Part shown: in pieces, positions 34,970 through 43,822 of the stretch
Layout of the letters: every line of letters begins with the position of its first letter
Numbering within the stretch: the stretch's first letter is position 1
Assembly (NCBI GenBank): GCA_023413555.1
Contig: JAEZPG010000027.1
Coordinates: forward strand, 1-54,187
Direction: 5' to 3'
Origin: Bacillota bacterium
GTDB taxonomy: Bacteria > Bacillota > Clostridia > Lachnospirales > Lachnospiraceae
DNA: 54,187 nt
Translations under genes and position numbers: made by a program
The notes under the pieces: generated by a model
Databases searched by the model: none
What the model was told of the DNA's origin: nothing
Seen by the model: the letters and a program-made list of their open reading frames with translations, nothing else

Positions 34970-36259
34970 ATGGAACTACTCAAACGTCTAAATGAATTTA
35001 TTTGGAGTTTTCCTATGTTGGTTATTCTTCTTGGAACTCATTTATTTTTTACATTTCGTTTAAAATTCATACAGAAAAATATTTTTAAAGGAATTACCTA
35101 CAGTATAAAACCAGATACTAAGGGAAGTGGCGACTTAAGTAGTTTTGGAGCTTTAGCAACAACTTTGGCTGCCACGTTAGGAACTGGCAATATTATCGGT
35201 GTCTCCACTGCCATCGCTCTTGGCGGTCCCGGCGCACTATTATGGTGCTGGATTACTGGTATTCTTGGTATGGCCACCACTTATGCTGAATGCTACTTAA
35301 GTCTTATTTTTAGAAAAAAAACCAGTGATGGTACCTATCTTGGTGGTCCCATGTATTTCTTAGAGCATGGCCTACATAAAAAATGGTTGGCCATATTTTA
35401 TGCCCTAGCCACTCTAATTGCCTCTTTTGGAGTAGGTTGCACAACGCAGTCCAATGCTATTAGTACAACTGTAAAAAGTCTATGGAATTTTTCTCCCTAT
35501 TTAGTCGGGTTCTGTATAGCTATTCCGATTGGTCTTGTATTGATTGGTGGTATTAAGTCCATCGGAAAAGTTTGCACTACTTTAGTTCCTGCTATGGGAT
35601 TGTTCTATATATTAGGATGCGTCTTTTTAATCATAATTAACTTTAATTATTTAGGACCTGCGTTGGCACTCATTCTCAAATCAGCCTTTGTACCTACCTC
35701 TTTAGCAGGTGGGTTTATCGGAGCAACTCTACAGACTGCCTGTCGATATGGTATTGCTAGAGGGCTCTTCACCAATGAAGCTGGTCTTGGATCAGCTGGT
35801 ATTGCAGCTTCTACAGCTAAAACGAATAAGCCCAATAGGCAGGCACTAATTTCCATGACTGCTACTTTTTGGGATACAGTGGTCATGTGTGCTGTGACAG
35901 GTATTATTATAGTCATTGTAGTAATTAAATCCCCAGATTTATTATTCTCCTATGGGATAGGAGAATATACAACAGTAGCATTCCAACAAATTCCTTTTGG
36001 TCCAACTATTTTAGGATGCTCACTGATCGCCTTTGCTTCAGCCACATTACTGGGCTGGTTCTATTTTGGAGAAAAAGCCACAGATTATCTATTCGGCAAA
36101 CGCGCTATTCGCTTATATCAATTGGTCTATATCGTTATGATTTATGTGGGTGCCGTAATCTCTCTAGAACTAGTATGGGAATTAACCGATTTTATTAATG
36201 TTTTTATGGCTCTTCCTTGCATCTATGGATTGTTCAAGCTACAGAAATTATTAAAATGA
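34970..36259 (+). CDS. AGCS family alanine or glycine:cation symporter
   Basis: A 429-aa sodium (or proton)-coupled amino acid importer with about ten to eleven membrane segments. Family motifs are GTGNIIGVSTAIALGGPGAL near residue 70 and the signature GLFTNEAGLGSA near 264. AAGGA lies 6 nt before the ATG. It is monocistronic with a terminator. The 5' leader holds a perfect 7-bp hairpin (34875-34881/34892-34898) but no recognisable glycine riboswitch. Confidence 0.92.
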   Translation: MELLKRLNEFIWSFPMLVILLGTHLFFTFRLKFIQKNIFKGITYSIKPDTKGSGDLSSFGALATTLAATLGTGNIIGVSTAIALGGPGALLWCWITGILGMATTYAECYLSLIFRKKTSDGTYLGGPMYFLEHGLHKKWLAIFYALATLIASFGVGCTTQSNAISTTVKSLWNFSPYLVGFCIAIPIGLVLIGGIKSIGKVCTTLVPAMGLFYILGCVFLIIINFNYLGPALALILKSAFVPTSLAGGFIGATLQTACRYGIARGLFTNEAGLGSAGIAASTAKTNKPNRQALISMTATFWDTVVMCAVTGIIIVIVVIKSPDLLFSYGIGEYTTVAFQQIPFGPTILGCSLIAFASATLLGWFYFGEKATDYLFGKRAIRLYQLVYIVMIYVGAVISLELVWELTDFINVFMALPCIYGLFKLQKLLK

Positions 36260-36295
36260 TAAAAAGTGGCTTTTTATGCCATATTCATCAAAAAA

Positions 36296-36328
36296 AATCG
36301 AGTAGGCAACCTACTCGATTTTTTTTAA
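36296..36328. terminator. Bidirectional terminator, AGCS and DJ-1 genes
   Basis: A perfect 11-bp stem (AATCGAGTAGG 36296-36306, CCTACTCGATT 36310-36320) with a 3-nt loop, flanked by A7 and T8 tracts. It serves both the plus-strand symporter gene and the minus-strand DJ-1 gene, whose stop it touches. Confidence 0.9.
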
Positions 36329-36879
36329 TTTCTTCTGTACATAACATCATATTGCAATTTTCTAGCTTCATCAGTTCCATTAAAATATTCCACCAGTGCA
36401 AGTCCCATGTCAATAGCTGTTCCAAAGCCTTGACTAGTTATAATATTCCCATCTTTTACTACATTGGCATCTACATATTGGCAGCTCACCATACTATCCT
36501 TCAAGCTATAATAGCAGGTAGCATTCTTGCCTTCCAAAATGCCTAACTCTTCTAGCATGGTTGGCGCTGCACAAATTGCTGCTATCATCTTTCCTTCTTG
36601 ATTAAACTCCTTTAATATAGTACATAAGCCTTCATGTTTACGAAGATTTCTTACACCTGTTGTTCCACCAGGTAAAAACAGCATGTCCACATCTTCAAAA
36701 CCGACCTCTTCAAAGACTTTATCTGCACTAACTACAATACCGTGACTTCCCAGAATTTCTGTAGTATCGGAAACAGAAACCATGATAGCTTCTATATCTG
36801 CCCGTCTTAACAAATCAACTACGGCGAGTCCTTCCACCTCTTCAAAACCATCTGCTACAAAAACATAAACCTTTGACAT
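36325..36879 (-). CDS. DJ-1/PfpI family protein
   Basis: A 184-aa class I glutamine-amidotransferase-fold protein of the DJ-1/ThiJ/PfpI family. The nucleophile-elbow cysteine is in AAICAAP near residue 99, and the conserved acidic residue is in FEEVEGL near 15. Relatives act as deglycases or glyoxalases, chaperones or oxidative-stress proteins; the substrate is unknown. The ATG at 36879 has GGAGG 6 nt upstream, so the longer frame from 36912 is rejected. Confidence 0.88.
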   Translation of the reverse strand: MSKVYVFVADGFEEVEGLAVVDLLRRADIEAIMVSVSDTTEILGSHGIVVSADKVFEEVGFEDVDMLFLPGGTTGVRNLRKHEGLCTILKEFNQEGKMIAAICAAPTMLEELGILEGKNATCYYSLKDSMVSCQYVDANVVKDGNIITSQGFGTAIDMGLALVEYFNGTDEARKLQYDVMYRRN

Positions 36880-36924
36880 CTCTTCCTCCATCTTTCTTCG
36901 ATATTCTGACACTATGTAGATTTA

Positions 36925-37191
36925 CTACTTCTTCTTTCTTACTTTAGCATAATTAAATGCACTTATCTTAACTTTCTTGGATTCTTTCTCTTTTAGTTTT
37001 TTTGCTGTTTTCAATACTATTATACCACAAACAGTCCATAGTACAGCACAAAATAGCATTAAGGCTAAATCCCTCACCCAACTTTCCCCTCCTGCTGCAA
37101 TATAAAAAACAGCTAGTGCCACACATAGTACAGCTACTACCAAGAATAAAATGCCTATTTTCGTAGCTGCACTGCTTGATTTAAATTTCAT
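36925..37191 (-). CDS. Small membrane protein, unknown function
   Basis: About 88 aa with two hydrophobic segments (residues about 13-33 and 42-62) and a basic C-terminal tail rich in Lys and ending KVRKKK. Not recognised. The ATG at 37191 has AGGAGG upstream; the longer frame from 37224 overlaps the metallopeptidase gene. It lies between the peptidase and DJ-1 genes in the same direction, so it is probably co-transcribed. Confidence 0.65.
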   Translation of the reverse strand: MKFKSSSAATKIGILFLVVAVLCVALAVFYIAAGGESWVRDLALMLFCAVLWTVCGIIVLKTAKKLKEKESKKVKISAFNYAKVRKKK

Positions 37192-37207
37192 ACCATTTCT
37201 CCTCCTG

Positions 37208-37903
37208 CTACAGCTGCAAGTCATATTGATGTTCTTTCAGCCACTTTCTGTATTTTTTATACTCTGGTTGTACTTTCTCTACTTCATGCCAGAAATCCAC
37301 CGAATGATTCATATGAATCAAATGACATAATTCATGAATTACAACATACTCAATCACTGGTTCAGGTGCCATAACTAATCTATAGTTATAATTCAAATTG
37401 TGCTTTGCCGAACAACTACCCCATCTTGTCTTTTGATCTTTTATAAAAATCTGATTAACACTTAAGTTCATCATATTTGCATACTTGTCTGTCAAATTTC
37501 TTAATATTATCCTTGCCTGATGACGATACCATTGTTCAATCATCCTAGGAATCTGTTCTTTGTGTTCTTCCATAATCCATACATGAAGCTTATCCCCTAA
37601 CTGAAAAACCCGCTCCCTTTTATTTTGATATTCCACCTGAAGTTCTATCTGCTGCCCCAAAAATAAAAGCTTTCTACCGGTTACATAAAGATTGCTAACA
37701 GGTTGTCTTTCTCTGGCCGCCATTACTCTTACATATATCCATCTCTGACGACTTTTAATAATTCTCCCTAAATCTTGTTCTTTCATCTTCTTCGGTACTC
37801 GAATAAGTACCTCACCATCTCTTGTTATCTCTATGGCAATAGATTTACGATCTGACTTGATAAGCTTACACTCTATAATTTCATCCTCTATTTTAATTTC
37901 CAT
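37208..37903 (-). CDS. YgjP-like metal-dependent hydrolase (M48/DUF45 type)
   Basis: A 231-aa cytoplasmic zinc metallopeptidase-like protein. The HExxH site is in VIHELCHLIHMNHS near residue 186 and the conserved WGSCS motif near 157. A third ligand is probably further along (FWHEVEKV). The family has no well-defined substrate. The ATG at 37903 is chosen for AAGGAG 4 nt upstream. Confidence 0.85.
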   Translation of the reverse strand: MEIKIEDEIIECKLIKSDRKSIAIEITRDGEVLIRVPKKMKEQDLGRIIKSRQRWIYVRVMAARERQPVSNLYVTGRKLLFLGQQIELQVEYQNKRERVFQLGDKLHVWIMEEHKEQIPRMIEQWYRHQARIILRNLTDKYANMMNLSVNQIFIKDQKTRWGSCSAKHNLNYNYRLVMAPEPVIEYVVIHELCHLIHMNHSVDFWHEVEKVQPEYKKYRKWLKEHQYDLQL

Positions 37904-38029
37904 ATGTCTCCTTCTTTTGCGTTCTATTCTATCATAGTTTACCTGGAAACTCAACACGAGAACCTAAGTGTAAATAGACGATTAAAATATTTTTAGTAGA
38001 ATTGGAAGCCTACTCTACGTAAATATAAA

Positions 38030-38059
38030 AACTGCAAGGATGCTTGCATCCTTGCAGTT
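38030..38059 (-). terminator. Terminator after the lipoprotein gene
   Basis: A perfect 13-bp stem (AACTGCAAGGATG/CATCCTTGCAGTT, arms 38047-38059 and 38030-38042), loop 4 nt, followed by TTTTATA on the minus strand. Confidence 0.85.
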
Positions 38060-38084
38060 CGCTTGACATTTGGGCCTTATACTA

Positions 38085-39161
38085 TTATTCGGTTACTCCG
38101 CCTAAAGCTCCAGCTCCCGACATTAATGAAGACATTAACTGCATAAAATCAGTAGCATCGGAAGGCACTTCAATGGTTTCCTTAGTACCTTCTTCAGTTT
38201 TACCAGAAACAGTTGCCTTTAAATATTGCTCGCTGTCCTTCAAATCTATTACAAACTTAGTGTCTGCAGTTCTCTCACCTTTAGAGCCATCAATTTTTAC
38301 AGAATAGTCGAATGAGAAATCTTTCGCTTTTGCAATTTCTGCAGCTGCACTTTCAAGTCCTGACTTAAGCTCTTTCAGAACGGTATCTTTCTTATCTACA
38401 TATTTCGTAACAATATCTTTACCTATGCTTATACTCTCCATCTGTTTCATTACATTATCAAAACACTTGGAGTAATCAGCCTTTGCCAAAGCTTCTAAAG
38501 CTGCTTTTGCATTTTTATCATTCAGAGATACAGAAACTTCGTCACCACTGCCTGAGATTACAGCAGGATTAACATCTTTAACAGCCTCTTCTACTACTTT
38601 CGCGATTTCTGTTCCAATCTTAGCAAACTTTTTCATGTCTTCCATACTAATCTTTACATCGGAAGATGGAGCAACCTCTACGGCAGCACCAAGTTGGGAA
38701 AGTGTTGCAGGATCAACCTTTACATATTCAGCCTCTGGAATAGCAGCTAATATAGACTGATACTGACCAAGACCAAGTTTATCAATAAGACTGGCTGCAG
38801 CTGTTTTCAATTCTTTTAGATTTACATAGATAACCTGATCATCCACTATAATAGTCGTAAGTTTTGTAAACTCATCAGTGTCCAACTTATAAGAAATTTC
38901 AGCTTTGGCTACTTTCTCGTTATCCTTATCTATCTGTGAAGTTATCTTAAGACCTAATTTAGAAAATGGTACTTGTTGAGCTTTCAAGATATCAGTGTCA
39001 ATATCAACTGTAATCTCCGATTTACCAGTCCCCATATCTGACATCTTATCTATGACTGCTGACAAAGATGCATCCTTAGAATTAGAACCCTTACTTCCGC
39101 ATGATGCTAATCCAAGAGCCATAGTAAGAATAAGTAAAATTGCTAATAATCTTCTTTTCAT
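38085..39161 (-). CDS. Secreted lipoprotein, unknown function
   Basis: About 358 aa. The signal peptide (KRRLLAILLILTMALGLASC) ends in a lipobox LASC, so Cys20 is the lipidated residue. The mature part is rich in Lys, Asp and Ala with alternating strands, including repeated SEITVDIDTD-like and SVSLNDKNAK segments, a pattern seen in uncharacterised Clostridia lipoproteins. GGAGG precedes the ATG at 39161. The frame from 39242 would bury the signal peptide. Function not recognised. Confidence 0.8.
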   Translation of the reverse strand: MKRRLLAILLILTMALGLASCGSKGSNSKDASLSAVIDKMSDMGTGKSEITVDIDTDILKAQQVPFSKLGLKITSQIDKDNEKVAKAEISYKLDTDEFTKLTTIIVDDQVIYVNLKELKTAAASLIDKLGLGQYQSILAAIPEAEYVKVDPATLSQLGAAVEVAPSSDVKISMEDMKKFAKIGTEIAKVVEEAVKDVNPAVISGSGDEVSVSLNDKNAKAALEALAKADYSKCFDNVMKQMESISIGKDIVTKYVDKKDTVLKELKSGLESAAAEIAKAKDFSFDYSVKIDGSKGERTADTKFVIDLKDSEQYLKATVSGKTEEGTKETIEVPSDATDFMQLMSSLMSGAGALGGVTE

Positions 39162-39300
39162 AAATATCCTCCTAATCAATTCAATAGACATTAGAAATTT
39201 ATCCCATGAAAGTACTATAATAGAATCCTTTCTATTTGTCAATCAAATATACTCTTTCCTATTTCTTACATTTTCCTTTCAATATTTTATTACAAAGCAA

Positions 39301-39332
39301 AGAAGTTTAAAACAATAAGGTTTTAAACTTCT
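39301..39332 (-). terminator. Terminator of the tRNA operon
   Basis: A perfect 13-bp AT-rich stem (AGAAGTTTAAAAC/GTTTTAAACTTCT, arms 39320-39332 and 39301-39313), directly after the last tRNA gene. Confidence 0.75.
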
Positions 39333-39337
39333 TTAAA

Positions 39338-39412
39338 TCGGGGTGACAGGATTCGAACCTGCGACCTCTTGATCCCAAATCAAGCGCTCTAGCCAAGCTG
39401 AGCCACACCCCG
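39338..39412 (-). tRNA. tRNA-Pro(UGG), copy 2
   Basis: Cloverleaf with acceptor CGGGGTG/CACCCCG, anticodon loop TTTGGGA and T-arm GGTTCGAATCC. Discriminator A, CCA not encoded. Identical to the copy at 40063-40137. Last tRNA of the operon. Confidence 0.95.
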
Positions 39413-39459
39413 TTACATTATTCAATATGTAGTATACCTTACTATAATATAAGTAAGAA

Positions 39460-39539
39460 TGCGGATGACAGGAATCGAACCTGCACGGTATCCCACTAGA
39501 TCCTAAGTCTAGCGCGTCTGCCAGTTCCGCCACATCCGC
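39460..39539 (-). tRNA. tRNA-Leu(UAG)
   Basis: Acceptor GCGGATG/CATCCGC, anticodon loop CTTAGGA (UAG) and a long class II variable arm (TGGGATACCGTG region). CCA not encoded. Confidence 0.95.
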
Positions 39540-39574
39540 ATATACTATTAATCACTTACAAAGTAAGCAATCAA

Positions 39575-39647
39575 TGAGACATCGGGGATTCGAACCCCGG
39601 ACAACTTGATTAAAAGTCAAGTGCTCTACCAACTGAGCTAATATCCC
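39575..39647 (-). tRNA. tRNA-Lys(UUU)
   Basis: Anticodon loop CTTTTAA with stem CTTGA/TCAAG. Acceptor GGGATAT/ATGTCTC with G-U pairs. T-arm GGGGTTCGAATCCCC. Confidence 0.95.
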
Positions 39648-39683
39648 AAAAACTAAATTATTATGTCGAATGGTATCGACAAG

Positions 39684-39755
39684 CTGGGCTAGCTGGATTC
39701 GAACCAGCGACTGCAGGAGTCAAAGTCCTGTGCCTTACCGCTTGGCGATAGCCCA
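39684..39755 (-). tRNA. tRNA-Gln(UUG)
   Basis: Acceptor TGGGCTA/TAGCCCA with discriminator G. Anticodon loop CTTTGAC (UUG), stem CAGGA/TCCTG. Confidence 0.95.
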
Positions 39756-39783
39756 AAGTATATCTTACCAGTAGTAAGCATAG

Positions 39784-39858
39784 GGTGGATAAAGGGATTC
39801 GAACCCTTGGCCTCCAGAGCCACAATCTGGCGCGCTAACCAGCTGCGCTATACCCACC
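39784..39858 (-). tRNA. tRNA-His(GUG)
   Basis: Anticodon loop TTGTGGC (GUG). The extra G at position -1 (39858) is encoded and faces the C73 discriminator, the identity pair for histidyl-tRNA synthetase. Confidence 0.95.
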
Positions 39859-39879
39859 ATATCATCTTTCGACGATAAA

Positions 39880-39953
<74 letters not shown>

Positions 39954-39986
39954 ATATCTTACCAATCTGCAGCTGTTCCTCTGCAA

Positions 39987-40057
39987 AGCGGGTGATGGGA
40001 ATCGAACCCACGTATCTAGCTTGGAAGGCTAGTGTTCTACCATTGAACTACACCCGC
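39987..40057 (-). tRNA. tRNA-Gly(UCC)
   Basis: Acceptor GCGGGTG/CACCCGC, discriminator T. Anticodon loop CTTCCAA (UCC), stem CTAGC/GCTAG. Confidence 0.95.
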
Positions 40058-40062
40058 ACAAA

Positions 40063-40137
40063 TCGGGGTGACAGGATTCGAACCTGCGACCTCTTGATCC
40101 CAAATCAAGCGCTCTAGCCAAGCTGAGCCACACCCCG
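40063..40137 (-). tRNA. tRNA-Pro(UGG), copy 1
   Basis: First tRNA of the operon. It is identical over its 75 nt and immediate flanks to the copy at 39338-39412, so the operon is bracketed by direct repeats. Confidence 0.95.
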
Positions 40138-40190
40138 TTAAATGGTATCTCTTTTTTTTATTTTTCGTCTTTTTCCGTGACGCAAGAATT

Positions 40191-40219
40191 ATTATATTAC
40201 AGACCAAAAAGATTGTCAA
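40191..40219 (-). promoter_or_regulatory. tRNA operon promoter, full consensus
   Basis: TTGACA (40219-40214), exactly 17 bp, TATAAT (40196-40191): both hexamers perfect. It lies about 55 nt upstream of the first tRNA, as expected for a strong stable-RNA promoter. The rest of 40138-40370 is AT-rich and holds no gene. Confidence 0.85.
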
Positions 40220-40370
40220 TATCTTTTTTAAACTTTTTTGTATTTTTATATTTTGTTTCAACAATTACGACAATTTAAACAATTTAATTCTAAATACCAT
40301 TTAATTATTATTAGAATATACACTTTACATAAAAACATACCACCAAATAACTGGATAGATAACCTATCCC

Positions 40371-40853
40371 TTAATTTACGTAGTTTAATGTAAAATGAAT
40401 CACCCCGAATCTGTCGAATTCCATCATAATATAAGTAGGAACTCTTCCATCCTGCCTTGGTTGACTGATGCTACCTGGGTTTATAAGGTATATTCCATCC
40501 TTTTGTGTAATCAAAGGCATATGAGTATGCCCAAACATCACCACATTAGCTGCCATTTCCTTACCGACATCTAAGATTCTTTCCTGTCCATATCTTACAC
40601 CATACCTATGACCATGGGTCATGAAGATGCGGTATAACCCTATCTCCACTAATAGCTCCTTGTCTAGATTACAGAAGAAATCATTGTTACCTCCTACCAT
40701 GTAAGTATCGCAGTCCACCATGGCTTGAATATCATATTCATGTCCATCAAAATCTCCTAAATGAAATAACCCATCCAACTGACCTACCTTATCTAATACC
40801 TTACTTAGATAGTAAATGCTACTATGTGTGTCACTTATTATTAAGTATCGCAT
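40371..40853 (-). CDS. YfcE-type metallophosphoesterase
   Basis: A 160-aa calcineurin-like phosphodiesterase. Metal motifs: SDTHS near residue 7, LGDFDGH near 36, GGNND near 53, THGHRYG near 78 and GHTHMP near 106. Relatives (E. coli YfcE, MJ0936) hydrolyse phosphodiesters with Mn2+; the natural substrate is unclear. It follows the RdgB gene by 49 nt. Confidence 0.92.
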   Translation of the reverse strand: MRYLIISDTHSSIYYLSKVLDKVGQLDGLFHLGDFDGHEYDIQAMVDCDTYMVGGNNDFFCNLDKELLVEIGLYRIFMTHGHRYGVRYGQERILDVGKEMAANVVMFGHTHMPLITQKDGIYLINPGSISQPRQDGRVPTYIMMEFDRFGVIHFTLNYVN

Positions 40854-40902
40854 GGAATACTCTCACCTTTCCCACAAAAGACAATCTCTTTCCTACATAT
40901 GA

Positions 40903-41511
40903 TTATTGTGTCTTGTGATCCATATGTGGTACTAATAAATTCTTCATCTGTTCTAAAGCTTGCCCTCGATGGCTGATTTTATTTTTAATCTCCGGAGGGA
41001 GTTCAGCAGTACTTAGCCCATACTCCGGTATATAGAAAATTGGGTCATAGCCAAATCCATTTTCCCCCTTTGGCTCATATCCAATGACTCCTTCCATGGT
41101 TCCTCTTGTAATTTCCACAGAACCATCTGGATATGCACACGCTATTGCGCATACAAATCTAGCACTTCTCTCATTTTCCTTTGCATTGGCAAGCTTATCA
41201 ATAATGTATTGATTTTTGATATCATAGGAGGTATCTTCCCCTAAAAATCTCGCAGAATATATGCCGGGAGCTTTATCTAAATAATCTACCTCGAGTCCGG
41301 AATCATCCGCAAGTACAATCTCCCCTGTCAGCTTAGCAATCGTTGTGGCCTTAATACTGGCATTTTCCTCGAATGTACTACCGTCCTCCACGATGTCAAT
41401 CTTCAGATTCAGGTCCTTTAAGGAATATATCTCACAGCCCAAATCCTGCAAAATCATACGAACTTCCTTCATTTTTCCTTCATTTCCTGTAGCAAAAATT
41501 ATCTTCTTCAT
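40903..41511 (-). CDS. rdgB: XTP/dITP pyrophosphatase (Ham1/RdgB)
   Basis: A 202-aa house-cleaning enzyme that hydrolyses dITP, XTP and dXTP to monophosphates. FATGNEGKMKE is at residues 6-16, the catalytic Asp in VLADDSGLEVD near 72, GENGFGYDPIF near 155 and the C-terminal KNKISHRGQAL near 182. The ATG overlaps the stop of the upstream methyltransferase by 1 nt (TAATG), so they are coupled. Confidence 0.95.
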   Translation of the reverse strand: MKKIIFATGNEGKMKEVRMILQDLGCEIYSLKDLNLKIDIVEDGSTFEENASIKATTIAKLTGEIVLADDSGLEVDYLDKAPGIYSARFLGEDTSYDIKNQYIIDKLANAKENERSARFVCAIACAYPDGSVEITRGTMEGVIGYEPKGENGFGYDPIFYIPEYGLSTAELPPEIKNKISHRGQALEQMKNLLVPHMDHKTQ

Positions 41512-42686
41512 TACTTATCTAACCTTTCGTTGCCTTCATTCCTTGGTCGTTTTGGTGGTTTTGGTCCCATGAAGGAATAAAAGTAAGTCTTTATCATACC
41601 ATTATAAATCTTTCTATTCTTGTCTGCTTTACGTCCCATATATTTTTCAGCATCTTCATAGCTAGTAATCATGTAACAAGACCAACTGTCCAGTTCCTTA
41701 AATACTCGTCCTATTTCAGTATATAAAGCTGGCAAATTCTCTTTTTCCTCTAGTCTTTCACCATAAGGTGGATTAGTGATAATAAATCCATATTTTTTAG
41801 GATGGCTCAAATCCCCAATATCTCTCTGTTGAAAATGAATATATTGGTCCACTCCTGCTACCTTGGCATTTTCTCTAGCAACCTTAATAACTTCCGGATC
41901 CAAATCATAGCCTTGAATATTCATAGCCACATCCTCGCGAATATTATCGTTAGCTTCTTCGATTGCTTGATACCATAATTTCTTATTTATAATGTGGGTC
42001 CACTCCTCAGCAGAGAATTCTCGATTCATTCCGGGAGCTATATTGGCCCCTATCATAGCTGCCTCAATTGGAATGGTCCCACTTCCACAAAATGGATCTA
42101 CCAAAACACGATCTTTATTCCATGGTGTAAGCATAATTAAAGCTGCTGCCAGACATTCTGAAACAGGCGCCTTTGCAACAAGCTTACGATATCCTCTTTT
42201 ATGAAGAGAATCACCAGTCGTATCGATAGATACAGTAACAATATCCTTAATAATTGTAACACGAACCTTAAATTCTATCCCAGTCTCCTCAAACCATTCT
42301 TTTTTATAATGGGATTTCATTCGTTCCACCATAGCTTTCTTCATAATGGATTGAATATCTGAGGAGCTATATAAAGCACTCTTAATGGAATTCGCCTTTA
42401 CTACATTAAATTTACTATCTGGCAGAAAATAGTTTTCCCATGGAATTTTTTTTGTAGCCTCAAAGAGTTCATCAAAGGTGGTGGCTTTAAATTGCCCAAT
42501 CTTTAATAGTATTCTCTCCGCCGTTCTTAAGAAAATATTACCGCGGCAGATTGCATCCGCCTCTCCTTTAAAATATACCTTTCCGTCTTCTACGGATACA
42601 ATTTCATAACCCAGATTCAGAATCTCTTTTTTTAGCACAGATTCACATCCAAAATGACAGGGTGCTATTAATTCATATTTTTCCAT
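41511..42686 (-). CDS. THUMP-domain RNA methyltransferase (RlmL-N/YpsC-like)
   Basis: A 391-aa SAM-dependent N2-guanine methyltransferase, probably of 23S rRNA. The THUMP domain is about residues 45-160. The Rossmann domain starts with VDPFCGSGTIPIEAA near 192 and the catalytic IITNPPYGERL is near 305. It corresponds to the N-terminal module of E. coli RlmL. Basic Lys/Arg-rich tail. First gene of a unit with rdgB and the phosphoesterase. Confidence 0.9.
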   Translation of the reverse strand: MEKYELIAPCHFGCESVLKKEILNLGYEIVSVEDGKVYFKGEADAICRGNIFLRTAERILLKIGQFKATTFDELFEATKKIPWENYFLPDSKFNVVKANSIKSALYSSSDIQSIMKKAMVERMKSHYKKEWFEETGIEFKVRVTIIKDIVTVSIDTTGDSLHKRGYRKLVAKAPVSECLAAALIMLTPWNKDRVLVDPFCGSGTIPIEAAMIGANIAPGMNREFSAEEWTHIINKKLWYQAIEEANDNIREDVAMNIQGYDLDPEVIKVARENAKVAGVDQYIHFQQRDIGDLSHPKKYGFIITNPPYGERLEEKENLPALYTEIGRVFKELDSWSCYMITSYEDAEKYMGRKADKNRKIYNGMIKTYFYSFMGPKPPKRPRNEGNERLDK

Positions 42687-42793
42687 GTGTTCTCCTTATT
42701 GCTTTTCCTAGGAATTGTTACATAATATGCCTATTACCAATCTATAAACTACTCATTATCATATAGTATTTTTCCAGTAACGTCAATTATAAA

Positions 42794-43096
42794 TCAATCT
42801 TTTACCAGTGTCCCTCGATATGCACATATCCCACCATATACACTATAACAGCAACAATTGGTTTTAAGACTTCTAGCACACATAAGGCTGTGACTGCCTC
42901 TAGAACAATATAGTACTATCTCTTTATACCCGATAAACTGTTGTGATTGTTTTTCTATTCTTTCTATAGGTATATTTACAGCAGATGGAATATGGCCTTT
43001 CGCATACTCGGAATAATCTCGCAAATCTACTATGAGACATCCCGGTTTATTTATATATTGAGAGAGATTTTTTGCTGGAATGGTATCACAATACAT
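42794..43096 (-). CDS. Single-domain rhodanese-like protein
   Basis: A 100-aa rhodanese domain. LIVDLRDYSEYAKGHIPSAV is near residue 21 and the active-site cysteine is in YCSRGSHS near 73. A Cys cluster (NCCCYSVYGG) follows near 85, which is unusual. It may carry sulfane sulfur or reduce oxyanions. GAGG lies about 10 nt before the ATG. The gene stands alone. Confidence 0.85.
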   Translation of the reverse strand: MYCDTIPAKNLSQYINKPGCLIVDLRDYSEYAKGHIPSAVNIPIERIEKQSQQFIGYKEIVLYCSRGSHSLMCARSLKTNCCCYSVYGGICAYRGTLVKD

Positions 43097-43304
43097 AAAA
43101 CCATATCCTCGTTTTAGTGTACTATATAGTATAATATGTTTTTTTTTGTCAAATGTGACTTGCCTATAGCATGCATTCTAAAATTAGTAAAAACAAAAAA
43201 GTGCCCCATCGCATGACAAACCATTTAATTACAAATGTTTTGCTATACGAGAGGCATTTAATCATTTATACCATTACAATTCTTCCTAGGTACACAGCAC
43301 TAGT

Positions 43305-43649
43305 TTATTTGCAGTTTTCACTGTTTCTAAAATTGTTGTTATATGAGTTTCTAGATCTGTTATTTGAAGTTGTGTTAGATGAATTATTGGATGAATTGTT
43401 GCTACTGTTGTTGCTACTGTTGTTGCTGGAGTTATTGCTTGAGTTGTTGCTGGAGTTATTGCTAGAGTTGTTGGAGCTGTTGTTACTGCTATAATTGCTG
43501 CTGTTGTTGGAGCTATTATTTGAGCTATTATTTGAACTATTATTGCCACTGTAATTACTAGAATTATTGGAGCTGTTATTACTTGTGTAATTTGAAGAGT
43601 TACGTGAATTGTTACTAGTTGAATTTCTGCTGTTATTACTTGTAGACAT
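43305..43649 (-). CDS. Asn/Ser-rich low-complexity protein (NNSS repeats)
   Basis: A 114-aa protein almost entirely Asn and Ser, built of runs of NNSS and SNNS with a few Tyr, Thr, Arg and Gly. The DNA repeats with a 12-nt period of AAC/AGC/AGT-type codons. The tail (NNRSRNSYNNNFRNSENCK) is a little more complex. AGGAGG lies 7 nt before the ATG at 43649, so translation is credible. No signal peptide. A disordered or aggregating protein, perhaps of a spore coat, is a guess. The out-of-frame reading 43286-43549 is a shadow of the repeat. Confidence 0.65.
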   Translation of the reverse strand: MSTSNNSRNSTSNNSRNSSNYTSNNSSNNSSNYSGNNSSNNSSNNSSNNSSNYSSNNSSNNSSNNSSNNSSNNSSNNSSNNSSNNSSNNSSNTTSNNRSRNSYNNNFRNSENCK

Positions 43650-43822
43650 AATGCTACCTCCTAAAATCAAAATGAATTTTTGTTACACCATTATTATGCT
43701 AAATTAATTAAAAGATTATTCATTATTTTTAATTCAACTGTTAATTATTTTCTATACTAATCCGATAAAACAATTGGGGTTTACACATTTAACCTAATCT
43801 TAGACTAGGAAAGGTTGATAGG

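Noticed and set aside
43286..43549. Thr/Ile/Ala-rich frame overlapping the Asn/Ser repeat gene
   Set aside because: It is the same repeat read in another frame, without the AGGAGG start.
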